From NCBI RefSeq assembly GCF_004015185.1, contig NZ_CP025746.1, positions 868,001-932,000 on the forward strand: a stretch of 64,000 nucleotides of DNA. Direction: 5' to 3'. Below the pieces are notes generated by a model that saw only the letters and a program-made list of their open reading frames with translations, made no database searches and had not been told where the DNA came from. Source of the DNA: Clostridium manihotivorum (GTDB taxonomy: Bacteria; Bacillota; Clostridia; Clostridiales; Clostridiaceae). Shown piece after piece: positions 16,561 through 26,080 of the stretch (position 1 is the stretch's first letter; each line of letters opens with the position of its first letter). The position numbers and the translations under genes were made by a program.

Positions 16561-18006
16561 ATGAGTAATTTTAGTTTTGAAGAATTAGGAATTAGTGGAG
16601 AACTAGTAGAGGCGTTACACAAGTTGGGGTACAGAAATCCTTCTAAGGTTCAGCAGCAGGTAATACCTAAGGCGCTAGAGAATAGTGATATAATAGTAAA
16701 GGCTCAAACTGGAAGTGGAAAGACTGCTTCCTTTGGGATTCCTTTATGCGAGACAGTTGATATAGAGGAGAGGAGTCCGCAAGCTTTAATATTGACTCCC
16801 ACTAGAGAACTCTGCGTTCAGGTAAAAGAAGAAATATCAAACATAGGAAGACTAAAAAAGGTTAAGGCTGTTGCAGTATTTGGAAAGCAGCCCTTTAGTG
16901 ATCAAGCAAGGGATCTCAAGCAGAGGACACATGTAGTAGTTGGAACTCCAGGAAGAACCTTGGATCATATAGATAGAGGGACGATCGTATTAGATAAAGT
17001 AAAATATTTTATTATAGATGAAGCCGATGAAATGCTAAATATGGGATTTATAGATCAGGTGGAGCAAGTTATGAAAAAGCTTCCTAAGGACAGAGTTACT
17101 ATGCTTTTTTCAGCAACTATATCTGAACAGATAGATGTGTTGTGTAGAAAGTATATGAAGGATCCTATAAAGATTGAAATTAATCCTGAAAGAATAACTA
17201 CAGAGAGAATCAAACATGTTTGCTACAAAGTAGGATATGACTATAAGTTTAATTTATTAAAAGATATATTGATAACAGAAAATGTAGATAGTTCAATAAT
17301 ATTCTGTAGTACCAAAGAAAATGTTGATGAAGTCAGTGAAAAGCTTAAAGCTCAAGGATTTCCGTGCAGTAAACTTCATGGAGGCATGATGCAAGCAGAA
17401 AGATTAGAGGTTATTAATAGTTTTAAAAGAGGGTATTTTAGACTTTTAGTGGCTACTGATGTGGCAGCTAGAGGTATAGATGTCCAAGATGTAACTCATA
17501 TAATAAACTATGATATACCAATGGAAAAGGAAAGTTATGTGCATCGAATAGGAAGGACTGGCCGTGCTGGCAAGCAAGGTAAGGCAATAACCTTTGTGAA
17601 TAGCTTTGATAATAGATTCTTGCTACAGATTGAAGAGTATCTAGGATTTAGTATTTCTAAGGAAGAGATGCCTAGCAAAGACTTAGTTTTCAATATGAAA
17701 AAAGCTTTTTTAGAAAAGCTTAATTCTAAGCCAGTATTAAAAAAGGATAAAAGCAGTGAGCTAAATAAACAAATATATAAGATATATATAAATGCAGGAA
17801 AGAAGAAGAAGATAAGACCTGGAGATATAGTTGGAGCTATTCTTAATATAGAGGGAATTAGCAGTGATGATATAGGAATTATAGACATTCAAGATGGATT
17901 CTCTTATATAGATATACTTAACGGAAAAGGGAATACAGTATTAGAAGGGTTAAATACATCGAACATAAAAGGTAAGGCTGTTAAGGCTCAAAGAGCAAAA
18001 AAATAG
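16561..18006 (+). CDS. dbpA: DEAD-box RNA helicase, DbpA/YxiN type
   Basis: The protein has 481 residues. Motifs in order: Q motif region FEELGISGELVEALHKLGY, AQTGSGKT, PTRELC, TPGRTLDHI, DEADEMLNMGF, SATIS, then helicase C with ATDVAARGIDV and HRIGRTGRAG. The last 75 residues (about 405-475) match the DbpA RNA-binding domain that targets 23S rRNA hairpin 92, so a role in large-subunit assembly is likely. The ATG at 16561 is chosen over the upstream in-frame ATG at 16546 because the GAGG just inside that codon is the natural ribosome site for 16561. Confidence 0.92.
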   Translation: MSNFSFEELGISGELVEALHKLGYRNPSKVQQQVIPKALENSDIIVKAQTGSGKTASFGIPLCETVDIEERSPQALILTPTRELCVQVKEEISNIGRLKKVKAVAVFGKQPFSDQARDLKQRTHVVVGTPGRTLDHIDRGTIVLDKVKYFIIDEADEMLNMGFIDQVEQVMKKLPKDRVTMLFSATISEQIDVLCRKYMKDPIKIEINPERITTERIKHVCYKVGYDYKFNLLKDILITENVDSSIIFCSTKENVDEVSEKLKAQGFPCSKLHGGMMQAERLEVINSFKRGYFRLLVATDVAARGIDVQDVTHIINYDIPMEKESYVHRIGRTGRAGKQGKAITFVNSFDNRFLLQIEEYLGFSISKEEMPSKDLVFNMKKAFLEKLNSKPVLKKDKSSELNKQIYKIYINAGKKKKIRPGDIVGAILNIEGISSDDIGIIDIQDGFSYIDILNGKGNTVLEGLNTSNIKGKAVKAQRAKK

Positions 18007-18040
18007 CATAGATGAGGATAGTTTAAGGTTTCATAAAGTA

Positions 18041-18086
18041 AAAAAACCATGCATAGATAAAGATTAATATCTATGCATGGTTTTTT
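18041..18086. terminator. Bidirectional terminator
   Basis: A perfect 18-bp stem (18041-18058 with 18069-18086) is flanked by A6 and T6. It serves both the helicase gene and the convergent sigma-54 activator gene. Confidence 0.92.
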
Positions 18087-18093
18087 ACTACTA

Positions 18094-20100
18094 TTAGTCA
18101 TTAACTACTATATTGTACTTTTGGCACTTTAATGAGACCGTTCTATGGGTTAGTCCTAATGCTTTCCCGGCCTTATTGAAACTCTTGTATTTCTCCATAG
18201 CAGCTCTTATGATTTGTTTTTCATATTCTTCAAAAGGCAAGATCTCATCACTATCTAGATTTATAACGCTCTTGGTATTAGTAGTAGACTTCTTTAAAAA
18301 GGACGGAAGATCGACTTCTCTAATGTACTCATCTGTACATAAATTCATAGCTCGCTCAATTATATTTTCTAATTCTCTTATGTTTCCAGGCCAGGAGTAA
18401 TCCTGAAGCAGAAGTATGCACTCCTTACTTATACCTTTAATATTCTTATTTAGTTTTTCATTTAGTTTGGTTATAAAGTGTTCAACTAAAAGCCCTATGT
18501 CTTCTTTCCTTTCTTTCAATGGAGGAAGATTGATAGGAAGAACATTGAGTCTGTAGTATAAGTCTTCTCTAAACCCATTATCTTTTATCATTTCTTCAAG
18601 ATTTCTATTGGTAGCTGCTATTACTCTAACATCTATTTTTTGGGGCCTAAGTCCTCCTAAGCTTTCAATTTCTCTTTCTTGAAGAACTCTTAATAGCTTA
18701 ACCTGCATAGAAATAGGCATATCTCCTATTTCATCTAAGAATATGGTACCTTCATCAGCTATTGCAAATTTACCAGGTTTACTTTTTACAGCACCTGTAA
18801 AGGCGCCTTTCTCATAGCCAAAAAGTTCGCTTTCTAGTAAATTTTCTGGTATTGCAGCACAGTTAACTCGAACAAAGGGTTTATCTTTTCTGTCGCTATT
18901 ATTATGTATAGCTTTTGCAATAAGCTCCTTTCCTGTACCACTTTCTCCTCTTATTAACACTGTAGAAGTGCTTTTAGAAGCCATCTCGCATATATGGAGT
19001 ATATCTTTTAAAGTACCAGAGGAACCTATTATATCTTTAAAAGAGGATTGTAAAGAGGCGTGCTTATTTAACTCCTCTTTATAGTAGTTTAATTCATCTT
19101 CAGAGCGTTTTAACTTACCCATTAGTTCTTTAATTTCATTTATTGGCTTAGAAGTAGATATAATCCCCTTAAACTCTCCATCTATAAAAATAGGATCTAG
19201 AGTTGTTATTATCTCAACATTTTCTTTATTATGAATTACGTTTTCTACTTTCTTTCTTTCAGTAAAGGCTTTTACTCTATATCCGTTTGGAGACAAGGTG
19301 AAGATATCTTTTCCTATAACATTTTGAGATGCCTCAGGAAGATGTTCCTTATAGGCTGGATTTATATAGCTTACCTTACCGTACTCATCAACAAAACAGA
19401 TCATATCATGAGAGGCTTCCAATATCTTGCTGAATTTTTCATTTAACTCTTTCATTCCAACAAGATCTGAGACATCTTGAAAAACTCCCACTGCGCCTAT
19501 CACAGTATCATTAGTAAATATAGGGCTTCGATTTACCATTGTAATCTTATTGTTTATGTGTTGTATCTGACCGAATTGCTTTATCTTTCTCTCTATTATT
19601 TGAGGCAGCTCGCTTGTAGGAATTATGTTATTTACATTTTTTCCTATAACTTCTTCGTATTTGTGATCGATTATATTTAAGGCATAATCATTTATACTTA
19701 TTATATTATAGTTTAAATCTATAACGATAATTCCAATAGGAACATTTTCTAGTATTTGATCATTAGCTATCTTACTTTCTTCTATAAAAGCATCTATAGA
19801 ATTCATTAAGGTTGAGCCTTGATTTATATGGGTTTCTATATAATTAAGCAATTCTTGTACTGCATTTATTCCGCTTAAGGTTTCCTCTTTGCATCCAATT
19901 AGTATTGTTTCATTGGAATGGACTCTTAAGGATAATAACGCAAGCATGCTTATACCAAGCCAATCAGTATACTCGCTTTTCTTTATATATAGATTAATAT
20001 TAAATTTTGACTTTATTTGTGATGCTTTATTCACTATCATTGCTGCAAAACGGGTATGTAACCCATTTGGGTCTTTTATAAAGATTTCTTTTGAGTACAT
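18094..20100 (-). CDS. Sigma-54 activator with N-terminal HPr-like domain and two PAS domains
   Basis: The protein has 668 residues. Residues 1-90 match HPr, with the phosphorylatable-type His15 in PNGLHTRFAA. PAS domains lie at about 115-220 and 225-330, then a short coiled coil. The AAA+ domain at about 350-590 contains GESGTGKE, the sigma-54 contact loop GAFTGA, and LDEIGDMP. A Fis-type HTH ends the protein (FNKAGKALGLTHRTVSLKCQ). It is divergent from ptsI, whose product (enzyme I) phosphorylates HPr at the same histidine, and the ptsI promoter is sigma-54 type. The likely role is PTS-responsive control of ptsI. ATG at 20098-20100 has GGAGGATG before it. Confidence 0.9.
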   Translation of the reverse strand: MYSKEIFIKDPNGLHTRFAAMIVNKASQIKSKFNINLYIKKSEYTDWLGISMLALLSLRVHSNETILIGCKEETLSGINAVQELLNYIETHINQGSTLMNSIDAFIEESKIANDQILENVPIGIIVIDLNYNIISINDYALNIIDHKYEEVIGKNVNNIIPTSELPQIIERKIKQFGQIQHINNKITMVNRSPIFTNDTVIGAVGVFQDVSDLVGMKELNEKFSKILEASHDMICFVDEYGKVSYINPAYKEHLPEASQNVIGKDIFTLSPNGYRVKAFTERKKVENVIHNKENVEIITTLDPIFIDGEFKGIISTSKPINEIKELMGKLKRSEDELNYYKEELNKHASLQSSFKDIIGSSGTLKDILHICEMASKSTSTVLIRGESGTGKELIAKAIHNNSDRKDKPFVRVNCAAIPENLLESELFGYEKGAFTGAVKSKPGKFAIADEGTIFLDEIGDMPISMQVKLLRVLQEREIESLGGLRPQKIDVRVIAATNRNLEEMIKDNGFREDLYYRLNVLPINLPPLKERKEDIGLLVEHFITKLNEKLNKNIKGISKECILLLQDYSWPGNIRELENIIERAMNLCTDEYIREVDLPSFLKKSTTNTKSVINLDSDEILPFEEYEKQIIRAAMEKYKSFNKAGKALGLTHRTVSLKCQKYNIVVND

Positions 20101-20119
20101 AAATCATCCTCCTTGAAAC

Positions 20120-20246
20120 TTGATAAAATTTATCAACCTATAAATTTAGTTGATAAAAAGTAATAACCTTGATTATATCATATAAATCAAGGCTTTGTAA
20201 TAGAATATATTAGTAGATAGCAAAGTAGGTTGATAAAAAGTATCAG
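20120..20246. promoter_or_regulatory. Likely enhancer sites for the HPr-domain activator
   Basis: A perfect palindrome TTGATAAAATTTATCAA lies at 20120-20136. A half-conserved copy TTGATAAAAAGTAATAA is at 20150-20166, and TTGATAAAAAGTATCAG is at 20230-20246. A further inverted repeat CCTTGATT/AATCAAGG spans 20167-20192. They lie 160-290 bp upstream of the ptsI -24/-12 promoter, a usual distance for sigma-54 enhancers. The first also lies next to the activator start, so autoregulation is possible. Confidence 0.65.
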
Positions 20247-20404
20247 GAATCAATAATTTTTTTGAAGAGAATAAGAAAAATAATTATTAGTTACAATACA
20301 TATTGAAGAAAAATTCTTCTTTTAAAGAGAGTTATTACAATTTTTTTTGCATTTTATGGTTTTAATTTGAGAAAAATGTTAAAGATATGTCGATTTAAAT
20401 AAGT

Positions 20405-20420
20405 TGGCACGATAATTGCT
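20405..20420 (+). promoter_or_regulatory. Sigma-54 (-24/-12) promoter of ptsI
   Basis: TGGCAC-GATAA-TTGCT is an exact match to the sigma-54 consensus TGGCAC-N5-TTGCW, with GG and GC 12 bp apart. The predicted start is near 20431, giving a leader of about 100 nt to the ptsI ATG. Confidence 0.9.
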
Positions 20421-20531
20421 TTAAATATTAGAGGTTGAAAATGAACAATTGAAATGTTTATTGTTTGAGATTAATTTATCTAGAAATATAAATAATAGTT
20501 TATTGTTTTATTTATAAGGAGGAATAACATA

Positions 20532-22145
20532 ATGAAAAAAGGTATTGCAGCATCAAAGGGTTATGCAATAGGTAAAGTATTTATACAAGAGCATGAAGAA
20601 ATCGTGATAAATGACGTAAAGATAAGCGATATACAAGCAGAAAAGGAATTACTTCAAAGAGCATTAGTTTCAGCTAAGGAACAATTAGAAAAGATAAAAG
20701 CAAAAGCTGCTGAATCAATGGGAGAAGAAAAAGCTGCTGTTTTTGAAGCTCATATAACACTTTTGGATGACCCAGAGTTTACAGGAGCTATGGAGCTTGA
20801 AATAGAAAACAATAGCTCAAATGCTATGAAGGCTGTTGCTGATGTAACTAATACATTTGTTATGATCTTCGAATCAATGGAAGATGCTTACATGAGAGAA
20901 AGAGCGGCTGATATAAAGGACGTTTCAAAGAGAATAATAGCTAATGTTGCTGGTAAGGTTGATAGTTTTGAAATAACAGAAGAAAATACTATAGTTGTAG
21001 CTCATGATTTAACTCCATCAGATACAGCTCAACTTGATAGAAGTAAGGTTGTTGCTTTCTTAACTAACATAGGTGGTAGAACATCACACTCTGCAATTAT
21101 GGCAAGAACCCTTGAGATTCCTGCTGTTGTAGGATTAAAAGATATAACTACATCAGTAAAAAATGGAGATATAGTTATAGTTGACGGTATTGAAGGAACT
21201 ATAATAGTTAATCCAGAAGCATCTGTAATAGAAGAATATAAGACTAAGAGAGAGAAGTTTATAGCAGAACAAGAAGAGTTAAAGAAACTTATATCTGTTA
21301 AGACAACTACTAAGTCAGGCAAGAGAGTAGAAGTTTGTGGTAACATAGGTAAGCCTGAAGATGTACATCAAGTTTTAGCTAATGGTGGAGATGGTGTAGG
21401 TCTATTCAGAACTGAATTCTTATACATGGATAGAGATAGTGCTCCAACTGAAGAAGAACAATTCGAAAGCTATAAGTATGTTCTTGAAAAGATGGAAGGA
21501 AAGCAAGTCGTTATAAGAACTCTAGATATCGGAGGAGATAAAACACTTCCATATCTTCCACTACCTGAAGAAATGAACCCATTCTTAGGTTATAGAGCTA
21601 TAAGACTTTGTTTAGATAGAAAAGAGATATTTAAGGTTCAGTTAAGAGCATTATTAAGAGCTTCAATATATGGAAACTTATGTGTAATGTTCCCGATGAT
21701 ATCTGGCTTAGAAGAATTCCTTCAAGCTAAAGAAGTAGTTGATGAATGTAAGGCAGAATTAAAAGCAGAAGGAAAAGAATACTCAGAGACAACTCAATGG
21801 GGTATCATGGTTGAGATACCTGCAGCTGCAGTTTTTGCAGATGAGCTAGCTAAGTATGTAGATTTCTTCTCAATAGGAACAAATGACTTAATCCAATACA
21901 CATTGGCTGCAGACAGAATGAGTGAAAAGGTATCATATCTTTACAATCCAATGCATCCATCAGTGTTAAGACTTATAAAGATGACAATAGAAGGTGCTCA
22001 TAAACACGGAAAATGGGTTGGTATGTGTGGAGAAATGGCTGGCGATGAAACAGCTATACCAACACTTGTAGAATACGGTTTAGATGAATTCTCAATGAGT
22101 GCAAGTTCAATACTAAATGCTAAGAAAATAATAATGGAACAATAA
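20532..22145 (+). CDS. ptsI: PTS enzyme I (phosphoenolpyruvate-protein phosphotransferase)
   Basis: Enzyme I takes phosphate from PEP and passes it to HPr, the first step of all PTS sugar uptake. The 537-residue protein has the N-terminal HPr-binding helical part, the phospho-histidine motif GGRTSHSAIMAR with His186, and the C-terminal PEP barrel with FRTEFLYMDRD, GGDKTLPYL and FSIGTNDLIQYTLA. It is slightly shorter than the 570-residue Bacillus protein, as usual in Clostridium. ATG at 20532 has AAGGAGGAA. No ptsH gene adjoins. The exact sigma-54 promoter and the divergent HPr-domain activator indicate inducible rather than constitutive expression. Confidence 0.96.
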   Translation: MKKGIAASKGYAIGKVFIQEHEEIVINDVKISDIQAEKELLQRALVSAKEQLEKIKAKAAESMGEEKAAVFEAHITLLDDPEFTGAMELEIENNSSNAMKAVADVTNTFVMIFESMEDAYMRERAADIKDVSKRIIANVAGKVDSFEITEENTIVVAHDLTPSDTAQLDRSKVVAFLTNIGGRTSHSAIMARTLEIPAVVGLKDITTSVKNGDIVIVDGIEGTIIVNPEASVIEEYKTKREKFIAEQEELKKLISVKTTTKSGKRVEVCGNIGKPEDVHQVLANGGDGVGLFRTEFLYMDRDSAPTEEEQFESYKYVLEKMEGKQVVIRTLDIGGDKTLPYLPLPEEMNPFLGYRAIRLCLDRKEIFKVQLRALLRASIYGNLCVMFPMISGLEEFLQAKEVVDECKAELKAEGKEYSETTQWGIMVEIPAAAVFADELAKYVDFFSIGTNDLIQYTLAADRMSEKVSYLYNPMHPSVLRLIKMTIEGAHKHGKWVGMCGEMAGDETAIPTLVEYGLDEFSMSASSILNAKKIIMEQ

Positions 22146-22178
22146 TAATTAAAAACCCTAAATGTTAATTCAAATACA

Positions 22179-22270
22179 CATCAAGCTTATAAGATAATAG
22201 TTAACCCTAAGACTTTTATATAGTGTCCTTTTTAAACCCTATAAAAAGGATATGAAAATTAAGCTTGATG
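22179..22270 (+). ncRNA. Structured element in the ptsI 3' region (unassigned)
   Basis: A perfect 11-bp outer stem CATCAAGCTTA (22179-22189) / TAAGCTTGATG (22260-22270) encloses an 8-bp stem TCCTTTTT / AAAAAGGA (22226-22233, 22243-22250) with loop AAACCCTAT. The motif AACCCTA recurs around it. No T-run follows, so this is not a terminator. The proper terminator is 45 bp further. It matches no riboswitch I recognise. Confidence 0.4.
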
Positions 22271-22314
22271 AGTTTTATAGAAAATAACCCTTATCCCTAA
22301 ATACAAATACTTAA

Positions 22315-22350
22315 AATAAAGCTTTTGCGTAATGCAGAAGCTTTATTTTT
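22315..22350 (+). terminator. Intrinsic terminator downstream of ptsI
   Basis: A 14-bp stem AATAAAGCTTTTGC / GCAGAAGCTTTATT (one G-U) with a 5-nt loop is followed by a T-run. It ends with TTTTTTACTGTTTACAG, which resembles the start of an R1 element. The sequence from 22351 to 22560 shows no other feature. Confidence 0.9.
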
Positions 22351-22577
22351 TACTGTTTACAGACCTGTATATATAGAATATATATGTAATTAACTGTAAT
22401 AAATTTTAGTATATTTAATAAATTAGAAGGACTCAAATTTGATACTTCTCTGAATAATTTTCTTTCAATGAAAATTGATTTACATTTGTATAATAGGATA
22501 GTAGTATAGTAAGAGATTTGTACGGACAATAGTTGGTTATAAAAGAGGATTAAACATTGAGGGGAGGATATGGTGCA

Positions 22578-23738
22578 ATGGCAAGAAGTGAGGTTGTGAA
22601 GTTTAAAGAAGTTCAAGTTTGGATAAATATTTGGAGCTGTATATATAACTTGTTTATCTTAGTATACTTGAAATCCAAGGGGCTAGATAATGTGCAGGTA
22701 GGAATAGTCAATGCAATTAATATCATAGCGGGGACAGGCGGGCAGCTTATATTAGGATATCTTTGTGATCTTAAAGGAACTATAAAGAAGTTTATGATTC
22801 CTATGCTTATTATCTTGTTAGGAATATCGATGATTGTAAGTTATTTAGGCGGAAATTTATTAATTATTGCAATAGCAATTCTAGCTTTTATACAGGCACC
22901 AGTAGTTATGCTTATGACAACTTGGGCTATTAATAGTTCAGAAGAAACCAGAAGGCAGTTTGGAGGAATAAGAGCTTTTGCTGCTTTAGGATTTGCATTT
23001 ACATCTTTAATAGCTGGAAAGATATTTGAGGTTATAGGGCTTAACAACATGTTTTTCTTTTATGCGTTTTTTATGTTGATAACTCTTATGAGGACTAGAA
23101 GTATAAAGGACATTAAAATAGAGAAAAGCAGTAAAAAGGTGAGTCCCTTTATACTTCTTAAAAATAAAGAGTTTATATTGATAATGATTATTTCCTCAGT
23201 TTACGCTCTAGTAATGAATATAATTTCCTTTAGTTCTCTTCTTATGTTAGATTTAGGTGGAACCACTGCACATGTAGGCTTATCAGCCTTTATAGCTGCA
23301 CTTGTAGAGGCACCAGTGTACTTTGGAGCGCAGAAGCTTATGAGAAATAGGAGGAAAAGTTCGCTGCTTATATTTGCTATGACAGCTTATACTATAAGGT
23401 TTATATTCATGTATTTTGCAACCTCGTATATCCATCTACTTTTATTATCTTTTACACAGGTAATAACATATGCTATTTTTGAAATTGTAAGTAAGTATAT
23501 GACCAGTGAAGCAGTTCCTTTAGAGCAACAGAATACAGCCTATAGTGTAATAGGAGCTGTTAGTTCTGTACTAGGTGGAGGGTTCTCTATCATTGCTGGA
23601 ATGCTTATAAATAAATTTACACTTAAGGTAATACCTTTTAGTGCAGCAGTAGCTTCGATTGTAGTATTGATATTTATACTGATTTATGCGAAGTTATATG
23701 ATAAAGATGAAAAAATAAAATATAGATATACTGCTTAG
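22578..23738 (+). CDS. MFS transporter (MFS_1-like, nucleoside/lactose-permease type)
   Basis: The protein has 386 residues with about 12 hydrophobic helices and a duplicated six-helix layout. The early WINIWSCIYNLFILVYLKSKGLDNVQVG and TWAINSSEETRRQFGGIRAFAALGFA resemble the MFS_1-like family around YwbF and lactose/nucleoside permeases. The substrate cannot be read from the sequence. ATG at 22578 follows GGGGAGG by 10 bp and is chosen over an upstream in-frame TTG that precedes the ribosome site. It is a single-gene unit. Confidence 0.8.
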   Translation: MARSEVVKFKEVQVWINIWSCIYNLFILVYLKSKGLDNVQVGIVNAINIIAGTGGQLILGYLCDLKGTIKKFMIPMLIILLGISMIVSYLGGNLLIIAIAILAFIQAPVVMLMTTWAINSSEETRRQFGGIRAFAALGFAFTSLIAGKIFEVIGLNNMFFFYAFFMLITLMRTRSIKDIKIEKSSKKVSPFILLKNKEFILIMIISSVYALVMNIISFSSLLMLDLGGTTAHVGLSAFIAALVEAPVYFGAQKLMRNRRKSSLLIFAMTAYTIRFIFMYFATSYIHLLLLSFTQVITYAIFEIVSKYMTSEAVPLEQQNTAYSVIGAVSSVLGGGFSIIAGMLINKFTLKVIPFSAAVASIVVLIFILIYAKLYDKDEKIKYRYTA

Positions 23739-23866
23739 AAATAAGTCTACAGTTTAGAGAGTATGTTTTAAGTTCTAACTTTTTTATGATAATCCTAAAA
23801 GCTAACTGATATGTTAAAAGCTTAAGAGGTTTAATCATGAAGAAATAGAATTTTTATATAACTCTC

Positions 23867-23955
23867 TTTTTTACTGTCTAGGAGAATATAAAAATTATTG
23901 ATAGCTAAACTTAGTAAATACACTGAAGAAAGTGCTTCAGCGAAATTTTTATTTT
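23867..23955 (+). repeat. R1 repeat, partial copy E, joined to an R2-type hairpin
   Basis: TTTTTACTGTCTAGGAG and ATAGCTAAACTTAGTAAAT match the left half of R1. The sequence then runs straight into a hairpin ACTGAAG/CTTCAGC with a T-rich tail like the end of R2. The remaining bases to 24055 carry no other feature. Confidence 0.5.
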
Positions 23956-24067
23956 TCACAGCGAACTAAATGGATATGGTATCCGTATATAGGTTGAAAT
24001 GCATTACTTATATAAGTATCATTGCTTTTTACCTAATCTTATAATTACTTTAACCGGGGTGAGTATT

Positions 24068-24643
24068 TTGAATGAGGATATAGAGCTAGTTACTAATGTA
24101 CTTAGAGGGGATATAGATAGCTTTAATGCTTTAGTTAATAAATATGAGCTAATCGTACTAAGGTTTGTATATTCTATAACCAAAGATAAGGAGGCATCAG
24201 AAGATATTGCACAGGAAACTTTTATTACTGCATATAATAAGCTTTACTTATATGATAAGAGGTATAAATTTTCTAACTGGTTGCTTCAAATAAGTAAGAA
24301 CAAAGCTATTGATTTTATGAGGAAGTATAAAAAGATATATGAATCCAATATAGAAGAAGCTAACAATTTAAGTTCAAGCGAAGCTTCACCTGAGGAGCAG
24401 CTTGAGTATAGTGATTTAAAAAAGGAAGTAGAAACCTTTATAGAATCCTTAGAAGAGTTAGATCGACAGATTATATTGCTAAGGTATAGCGGAGAAAGAA
24501 CTTTTTTTGATATCTCGCAGATTCTATCAATTAGTGAATCCACCGTTAAGAGAAAATATTATAGACTTAGAGAAAAATTTAAAAAGTCTATAAACTATTG
24601 TAAAACCTTTGAGCAGGGAGGTATATCTAATGAATTGTTATAG
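24068..24643 (+). CDS. ECF-type RNA polymerase sigma factor
   Basis: The protein has 191 residues from the TTG start. Region 2 (about 10-85) contains FNALVNKYELIVLRFVYSITKDKEASEDIAQETFITAY, and region 4 (about 125-180) contains LDRQIILLRYSGERTFFDISQILSISESTVKRKYYRLREK. The TTG at 24068 is preferred because GGGGTGA lies 6 bp before it; an upstream ATG at 23999 would add 23 hydrophobic residues with no ribosome site. The gene overlaps the next one, a zinc-finger anti-sigma protein, by 14 bp, the usual ECF arrangement. Confidence 0.85.
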   Translation: MNEDIELVTNVLRGDIDSFNALVNKYELIVLRFVYSITKDKEASEDIAQETFITAYNKLYLYDKRYKFSNWLLQISKNKAIDFMRKYKKIYESNIEEANNLSSSEASPEEQLEYSDLKKEVETFIESLEELDRQIILLRYSGERTFFDISQILSISESTVKRKYYRLREKFKKSINYCKTFEQGGISNELL

Positions 24644-26069
24644 TTTTAAGAAGAAATTAGATTTGTATTTAGAAGGCCAACTACAAAAGGACATAAAAGC
24701 TTCTATGGATAAACATATAAATCAGTGTGTACAGTGTAGAAAAATATATGAAGAAGAAAAAGAGATAGAAGAACTACTATCTAAAGCATTAAGTTTTGAA
24801 AAAATAGATTTTAAAAGCTCAAAAAATGAGATTATTAATTCTATAGATAAAGATAAATATAAAAAGGGTTATAAAAGTAACGTGAAGTATCATTTTATAA
24901 AGAATAAAAAACTCTATGTAATGGCGGCATCTTTTTTATTAATTCTTATAATGATACCCTTTATGAGGAATTATATAGTGGGATTAAGGGCCGAAAATCA
25001 AATTGGTAAGTCGGTTTCTAATGATAAAGATATTAATAATAAAGGAAAAGGTTTGAATAGTATTGCAGTTGAAGATTCAAGTAAAATAAACTCTAGCAAA
25101 GATATATCCTACGCAGACAATATAAATCTTAGTATAGATCACATTAATGATCAGCTATTTAGTGAAGACAGCAGATATAAGGAAGTTAATTTTAAAATAT
25201 TGGATCAAGAAGCTGTTAATAAACTATTGCATTATGGTAAGTCGAAAGAAAAAGTTTCCCCTAGTAAAAGATATTCAGCTTATATAATTGGTAGAGGTAG
25301 TGATGGTCGAGAATTAGGAGATGGAGCCATTGCTATTAATGATAATATGAATAAAACAACAAAATACTACAATACATCCATAGTCGATGATGGTTTTACG
25401 GATTCTCCTAAATATGTTGAGTGGGTTGCTGATGATATTCTTCTCTTTATTGTAGGTGCAGGTTATAGTGATGAGATTAAAGGTGGTAATTTATATGCTC
25501 TAAACATGAAAACTGGAATAAGTGTTTTAGTATATGGGGTTAATGTTCCTTCTGAACAAATAAATAGTGTTAAATATAGCAATGAAAAATTAGAATTATC
25601 TATAATTCATTATACAGATTATCATTTTAAGTCATATACTGTTAGTAACAAAACTTTAGGGGTTAAAATTCAAGACAATAAAAAAATGCTAGATTCTAGT
25701 CAGAAAAATGAAGATAGCAAGATTATAAGAGATTACAATTCACTTATTAATAGTGAAGGAAATATAAATAAAGATAATATATTGAGCGATAGGGTTAAAT
25801 TTGATGACTTAAAAAATTCAAAAGATAGTCTAGTTAGAGGAAAAACTCATGTAAGCTTTCTTATAAACATAGAGGATGAAGAGTATGATAAATATCTTAA
25901 GAAATCTGGATTAGATAGTGTCAAGGTTTATGGGGTGGAGTTTGAAAGCGATGATAAAAATCAGCATCTATATCAAAAGATAATTTTAGGCAAGGAGAAG
26001 CCAGAGGACCATTGGAAGATATACTATGTGTTCACATTACCTCAAGGCTACGCTGATATAAAAAATTAG
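24630..26069 (+). CDS. Membrane anti-sigma factor with zinc finger and DUF4652-type C-terminal domain
   Basis: The protein has 479 residues. The N-terminus holds an HxxxCxxC zinc-binding anti-sigma motif (HINQCVQC, near residues 29-36). One membrane helix lies at about 93-112 (VMAASFLLILIMIPF). The outside part includes SKRYSAYIIGRGSDGRELGDGAIAI and YVEWVADDILLFIVGAGYSD, a pattern seen in DUF4652 proteins. It should sequester the ECF sigma factor encoded just upstream and release it on an envelope signal. ATG at 24630 has GGGAGG 8 bp before it and lies inside the sigma gene end, so translation is probably coupled. Confidence 0.85.
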   Translation: MNCYSFKKKLDLYLEGQLQKDIKASMDKHINQCVQCRKIYEEEKEIEELLSKALSFEKIDFKSSKNEIINSIDKDKYKKGYKSNVKYHFIKNKKLYVMAASFLLILIMIPFMRNYIVGLRAENQIGKSVSNDKDINNKGKGLNSIAVEDSSKINSSKDISYADNINLSIDHINDQLFSEDSRYKEVNFKILDQEAVNKLLHYGKSKEKVSPSKRYSAYIIGRGSDGRELGDGAIAINDNMNKTTKYYNTSIVDDGFTDSPKYVEWVADDILLFIVGAGYSDEIKGGNLYALNMKTGISVLVYGVNVPSEQINSVKYSNEKLELSIIHYTDYHFKSYTVSNKTLGVKIQDNKKMLDSSQKNEDSKIIRDYNSLINSEGNINKDNILSDRVKFDDLKNSKDSLVRGKTHVSFLINIEDEEYDKYLKKSGLDSVKVYGVEFESDDKNQHLYQKIILGKEKPEDHWKIYYVFTLPQGYADIKN

Positions 26070-26080
26070 AGTAAGTTCAA

